Below are positions 42,216 to 44,518 of a stretch of DNA of 44,518 bases, piece by piece. Source of the DNA: Reyranella sp. (GTDB lineage Bacteria > Pseudomonadota > Alphaproteobacteria > Reyranellales > Reyranellaceae); NCBI GenBank assembly GCA_030684475.1, contig JAUXWB010000535.1, forward strand, positions 1 through 44,518, read 5' to 3'. The position numbers were made by a program, and so were the translations under genes. Under the pieces are notes generated by a model that saw only the letters and a list, made by a program, of their open reading frames with translations, was not told the DNA's origin and searched no databases. The stretch's first letter is position 1; the number at the start of each line of letters is the position of its first letter.

Positions 42216-43391
42216 ATGGACCTCGCGCTCAAGCCCGAACACAAGGCGTTCGCCGACGAGGTGCGTGCGTTTGCCCGCAAGAACCTCTCGCCCGCGACCA
42301 AAGCCAAGACCCTCTCCGGCAAGCACTACGACCGTGACGACCACGTCGTGTGGCAGCAGGCGCTCGGGAAGCAGGGCTGGCTCGCTTACACCTGGCCCAA
42401 GAAGTATGGCGGCCCGGGCTGGGGCGTGACCGAGCGCTTCCTGTTCGAGAATGTGCTGGCAGAGGAAGGTGCGCCGCGCATCATCCCGTTCGGCGTAAAA
42501 ATGGTCGGGCCGGTGATCTACACCTTCGGCAACGACGAGCAGAAGGAACGCTTTCTTCCTGGCATCCGCTCCTCCGAGGTGTCGTGGTGCCAGGGCTATT
42601 CCGAGCCGGGTGCCGGATCGGATCTTGCCAACCTCCGCACGAGGGCGGTGCGCGCCACTGACTCCGGGGGTGACCACTACATCGTGAATGGCCAGAAGAC
42701 CTGGACCTCGTACGCCCATTGGGGCGACTGGATCTTCTGCCTGGTGCGGACCAACACCGAGGTCAAGGCGCAGGAAGGCATCTCGTTCCTGCTGATCGAC
42801 ATGAAGACGCCGGGTGTCACCGTGCGACCGATCATCATGCTCGACGGCGCCCATGCCGTGAACGACGTGTTCCTCGACAATGTGAAGGTTCCCGTCGCCA
42901 ACCTGATCGGCAAGGAGAACGAGGGCTGGACCTGCGCAAAATTCCTGCTCGCCAACGAGCGGCTGGGCATCGCCGAGGTGCCGGCATCGAAGCGCGGCGT
43001 CGGCATGCTGCGCGCGATCAGCGACGATCCGTCGATGGCCGAAAAGATCGCCGACGTCGACCTGCAGGTGCAGGCGCTGGAGATGAGCGAGCTCCGAGCG
43101 CTCTCGACCATGGCGCTGGGTGGCGCGCCGGGACCGGAGGTTTCTACGCTGAAGGTGCGCGGCTCCGAAATCCAGCAGCGCATCGCGGAACTGGCCATGG
43201 AGGCAGTCGGCGAATACGCGGCACCCTACCAGCCCGGCATGCTGTTTCACGATACCAACGAGACGCCGATCGGCCCCGACCATGCGCCGCCTGCCGCGCC
43301 GCGCTACTTCAATATGCGCAAGACCAGCATCTACGGCGGCAGCACCGAGATTCAGAAGAATATCGTGTCCAAGATGGTGCTTGGCCTGTAA
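42216..43391 (+). CDS. acyl-CoA dehydrogenase, large-subunit type (copy B)
   Basis: A 391-residue paralogue of the preceding gene, beginning one base after its stop. S-E-P-G-A-G-S-D is at 129-136, Glu248 (A-N-E-R-L-G) is kept, and the C-terminus reads Y-G-G-S-T-E-I-Q. It lacks the R-x-x-F-G and Q-x-H-G-G motifs as copy A does, and additionally has lost about 12 residues in the loop after K-R-G (L-R-A-I-S-D-D-P-S). Copies A and B may be alternative large subunits for the same small subunit with different substrates. No clear ribosome site other than the coupled position downstream of copy A. Confidence 0.92.
   Translation: MDLALKPEHKAFADEVRAFARKNLSPATKAKTLSGKHYDRDDHVVWQQALGKQGWLAYTWPKKYGGPGWGVTERFLFENVLAEEGAPRIIPFGVKMVGPVIYTFGNDEQKERFLPGIRSSEVSWCQGYSEPGAGSDLANLRTRAVRATDSGGDHYIVNGQKTWTSYAHWGDWIFCLVRTNTEVKAQEGISFLLIDMKTPGVTVRPIIMLDGAHAVNDVFLDNVKVPVANLIGKENEGWTCAKFLLANERLGIAEVPASKRGVGMLRAISDDPSMAEKIADVDLQVQALEMSELRALSTMALGGAPGPEVSTLKVRGSEIQQRIAELAMEAVGEYAAPYQPGMLFHDTNETPIGPDHAPPAAPRYFNMRKTSIYGGSTEIQKNIVSKMVLGL
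42915..42967 (+). repeat. 53-bp segment identical between tandem dehydrogenases, copy B
   Basis: Second copy of the identical 53 bases at 41705-41757, in the same reading frame. Either a fairly recent duplication or gene conversion over this segment would explain it. Confidence 0.85.
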
Positions 43392-43433
43392 CGCTTTGCG
43401 CTATAAGCCACGAAAGACTTCCGGAGGAGAACC

Positions 43434-44518
43434 ATGGATCTGTCGCTTTCCGACGAGCAGAAGCAGCTGCAGGAGCAGGCCGAGCGTTTCGTGCGCGACA
43501 AGTACGCGTTCGATGCCCGCCGCAAGATCGCGGCGACGGACCGTGGCTGGCTGCCCGAGAACTGGGCGCAGTTCGCCGAGCTGGGCTGGCTCGGCATGTC
43601 GTTTTCGGAAGAGGACGGCGGCTACGGCGGCGGCCCGATCGAGACCATGATCGTGATGGAGCAGTTCGGCAAAGGCCTGGTGCTGGAGCCGTTCCTGCCG
43701 ACAGTCGTGCTGGGCGGCGGCATGATCGCCCGCTCGGGCTCCAAGGCCCAGAAGGAAGCGCTGCTGGCGCCGATGATCGAGGGCAAGAAGCAGTTCGCGC
43801 TGGCCTGGCTCGAGCGCCAGTCCCGCTACAACCTGGCCGACGTATCGCTCAAGGCCACCAAGGAGGGCGCCGGCTGGTCGCTCTCGGGCCATAAGGGCGT
43901 GGTCTACAATGCCGCCTCCGCCGACCACATCATCGTGCTCGCCCGCACCGCCGGCAGCGCGCGCGAGCCCAAGGGCCTCACGCTCTTCATCGTCGACGGC
44001 AAGGCCAAGGGGCTCACGCGCCGCGACTACCCGACCCAGGATTCGCTGCGCGCCTCGGAGCTCACCTTCGACAAGGTCTCGGTCGGTGCCGACTCCGTGC
44101 TGGGCAAGGTCGATGAAGGGTTCGCTATCGTCGAGGACGGCGTCGACCGCGCCATCGTGGCACTCTGTGCCGAGGCCACCGGCTGCATGGACGCGATCAA
44201 CGCGGCGACCTTGGAATACATCAAGACCCGCAAGCAGTTCGGCGTGCCGATCGGCAAGTTCCAGGTGCTGCAGCACCGCATGGTCGACTGCTTCACCAAC
44301 GCGCAGGAAGCGCGCTCGATGACCCTGATGGCCTCGCTCAAGATCGACGACAAGGACCCGACGGTACGCGCCAAGGCCGCCTCGGGCGCCAAGGTCCAGA
44401 TCGGCAAGTCGGGCAAGTTCTGCGGCCAGAGCGCGGTGCAGATGCACGGCGGCATGGGCGTCACGGACGAGATGGCGGTCAGCCACTACTTCAAGCGGCT
44501 GACGATGATCGACCTGAT
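43434..44518 (+). CDS. acyl-CoA dehydrogenase, small-subunit type (3' end outside window)
   Basis: The first 361 residues of a PimD-like dehydrogenase; the gene runs off the right edge, probably with about 20 residues missing. GGAGGAG lies just before the ATG. It keeps the FAD-pyrophosphate loop (T-R-K-Q-F-G, Arg266) and Q336-M-H-G-G-M-G. The helix-G base position reads V-D238-R-A (Asp, not Glu) and the region around the C-terminal base (F-K-R-L-T-M-I-D) has no Y-E-G so far. The FAD/substrate motif found in large subunits (S-E-P-G-x-G-S-D) is degenerate (L-E-R-Q-S-R-Y-N). This complements copies A and B, so a heteromeric enzyme is likely. Confidence 0.9.
   Translation, partial: MDLSLSDEQKQLQEQAERFVRDKYAFDARRKIAATDRGWLPENWAQFAELGWLGMSFSEEDGGYGGGPIETMIVMEQFGKGLVLEPFLPTVVLGGGMIARSGSKAQKEALLAPMIEGKKQFALAWLERQSRYNLADVSLKATKEGAGWSLSGHKGVVYNAASADHIIVLARTAGSAREPKGLTLFIVDGKAKGLTRRDYPTQDSLRASELTFDKVSVGADSVLGKVDEGFAIVEDGVDRAIVALCAEATGCMDAINAATLEYIKTRKQFGVPIGKFQVLQHRMVDCFTNAQEARSMTLMASLKIDDKDPTVRAKAASGAKVQIGKSGKFCGQSAVQMHGGMGVTDEMAVSHYFKRLTMIDL

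Overview
The window is GC-rich (roughly two thirds G+C by eye) and almost entirely coding. It encodes about 49 protein genes on both strands and no rRNA, tRNA, CRISPR array, phage or insertion sequence that I can recognise. The gene content points to a metabolically versatile soil or freshwater alphaproteobacterium: several acyl-CoA dehydrogenases, CaiB/BaiF CoA-transferases, SDR oxidoreductases, luciferase-like and deazaflavin-type oxidoreductases, EthD and SRPBCC proteins. A Reyranella- or Bradyrhizobium-like lineage would fit, but this is a guess from gene families and base composition, not a phylogenetic result.

Layout. Positions 1-12.4k hold mixed housekeeping and accessory genes: a membrane-anchored TPR protein, an amidohydrolase/deacetylase, a small lipoprotein, a lipoprotein trypsin-like protease, EthD, a secreted dienelactone-hydrolase-like protein, a LysE exporter, a DHA2-type MFS pump, a TetR-YciI pair with a visible operator, an epoxide-hydrolase-like enzyme and a VOC protein. 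At 11.4-13.3k an ArsR/SRPBCC regulator pair with two operator-like repeats lies between two paralogous small secreted proteins that share a doubled CX14C motif. At 13.4-17.2k a tight four-gene minus-strand operon encodes a DMT transporter, an SDR, an alpha/beta hydrolase and an acyl-CoA dehydrogenase. At 17.2-21.5k a TetR-HlyD-ABC ATPase-ABC permease efflux operon (resembling E. coli CecR/YbhGFSR) is preceded by an 8-bp-arm inverted repeat and is divergent from a VOC dioxygenase-like gene. At 22.2-25.2k are a DUF202 membrane protein, an ACAD10/11-like dehydrogenase and an enolase-superfamily enzyme. A short lower-GC islet at 25.2-25.7k carries a small HEPN-like protein.

From 25.7k to the right edge the genes form what looks like a degradative region. 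A seven-gene plus-strand operon encodes a feruloyl-CoA-synthase-like ligase, a DDN-like oxidoreductase, two SDRs, a beta-hydroxyacid dehydrogenase, an alpha/beta hydrolase and a TIM-barrel amidohydrolase. Convergent to it is a three-gene operon of two luciferase-like monooxygenases flanking an acetoacetate-decarboxylase-like protein. Next come an SDR plus a D-threonine-aldolase/D-serine-dehydratase-like PLP enzyme, an MFS transporter with a CoA-transferase, a second divergent CoA-transferase, and three consecutive acyl-CoA dehydrogenase genes, the last cut by the window end. No transcription regulator is visible in this 18.8 kb. The set suggests uptake, CoA activation and beta-oxidation-like breakdown of a cyclic or aromatic acid, but the substrate cannot be read from the sequence.

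The most informative observation is that the three terminal acyl-CoA dehydrogenases have complementary active-site losses. The two large-type copies keep a helix-G glutamate but lack the FAD-contacting R-x-x-F-G and Q-x-H-G-G motifs; the small-type copy keeps those motifs but lacks both known catalytic glutamates. This predicts an obligate heteromer with two alternative large subunits.
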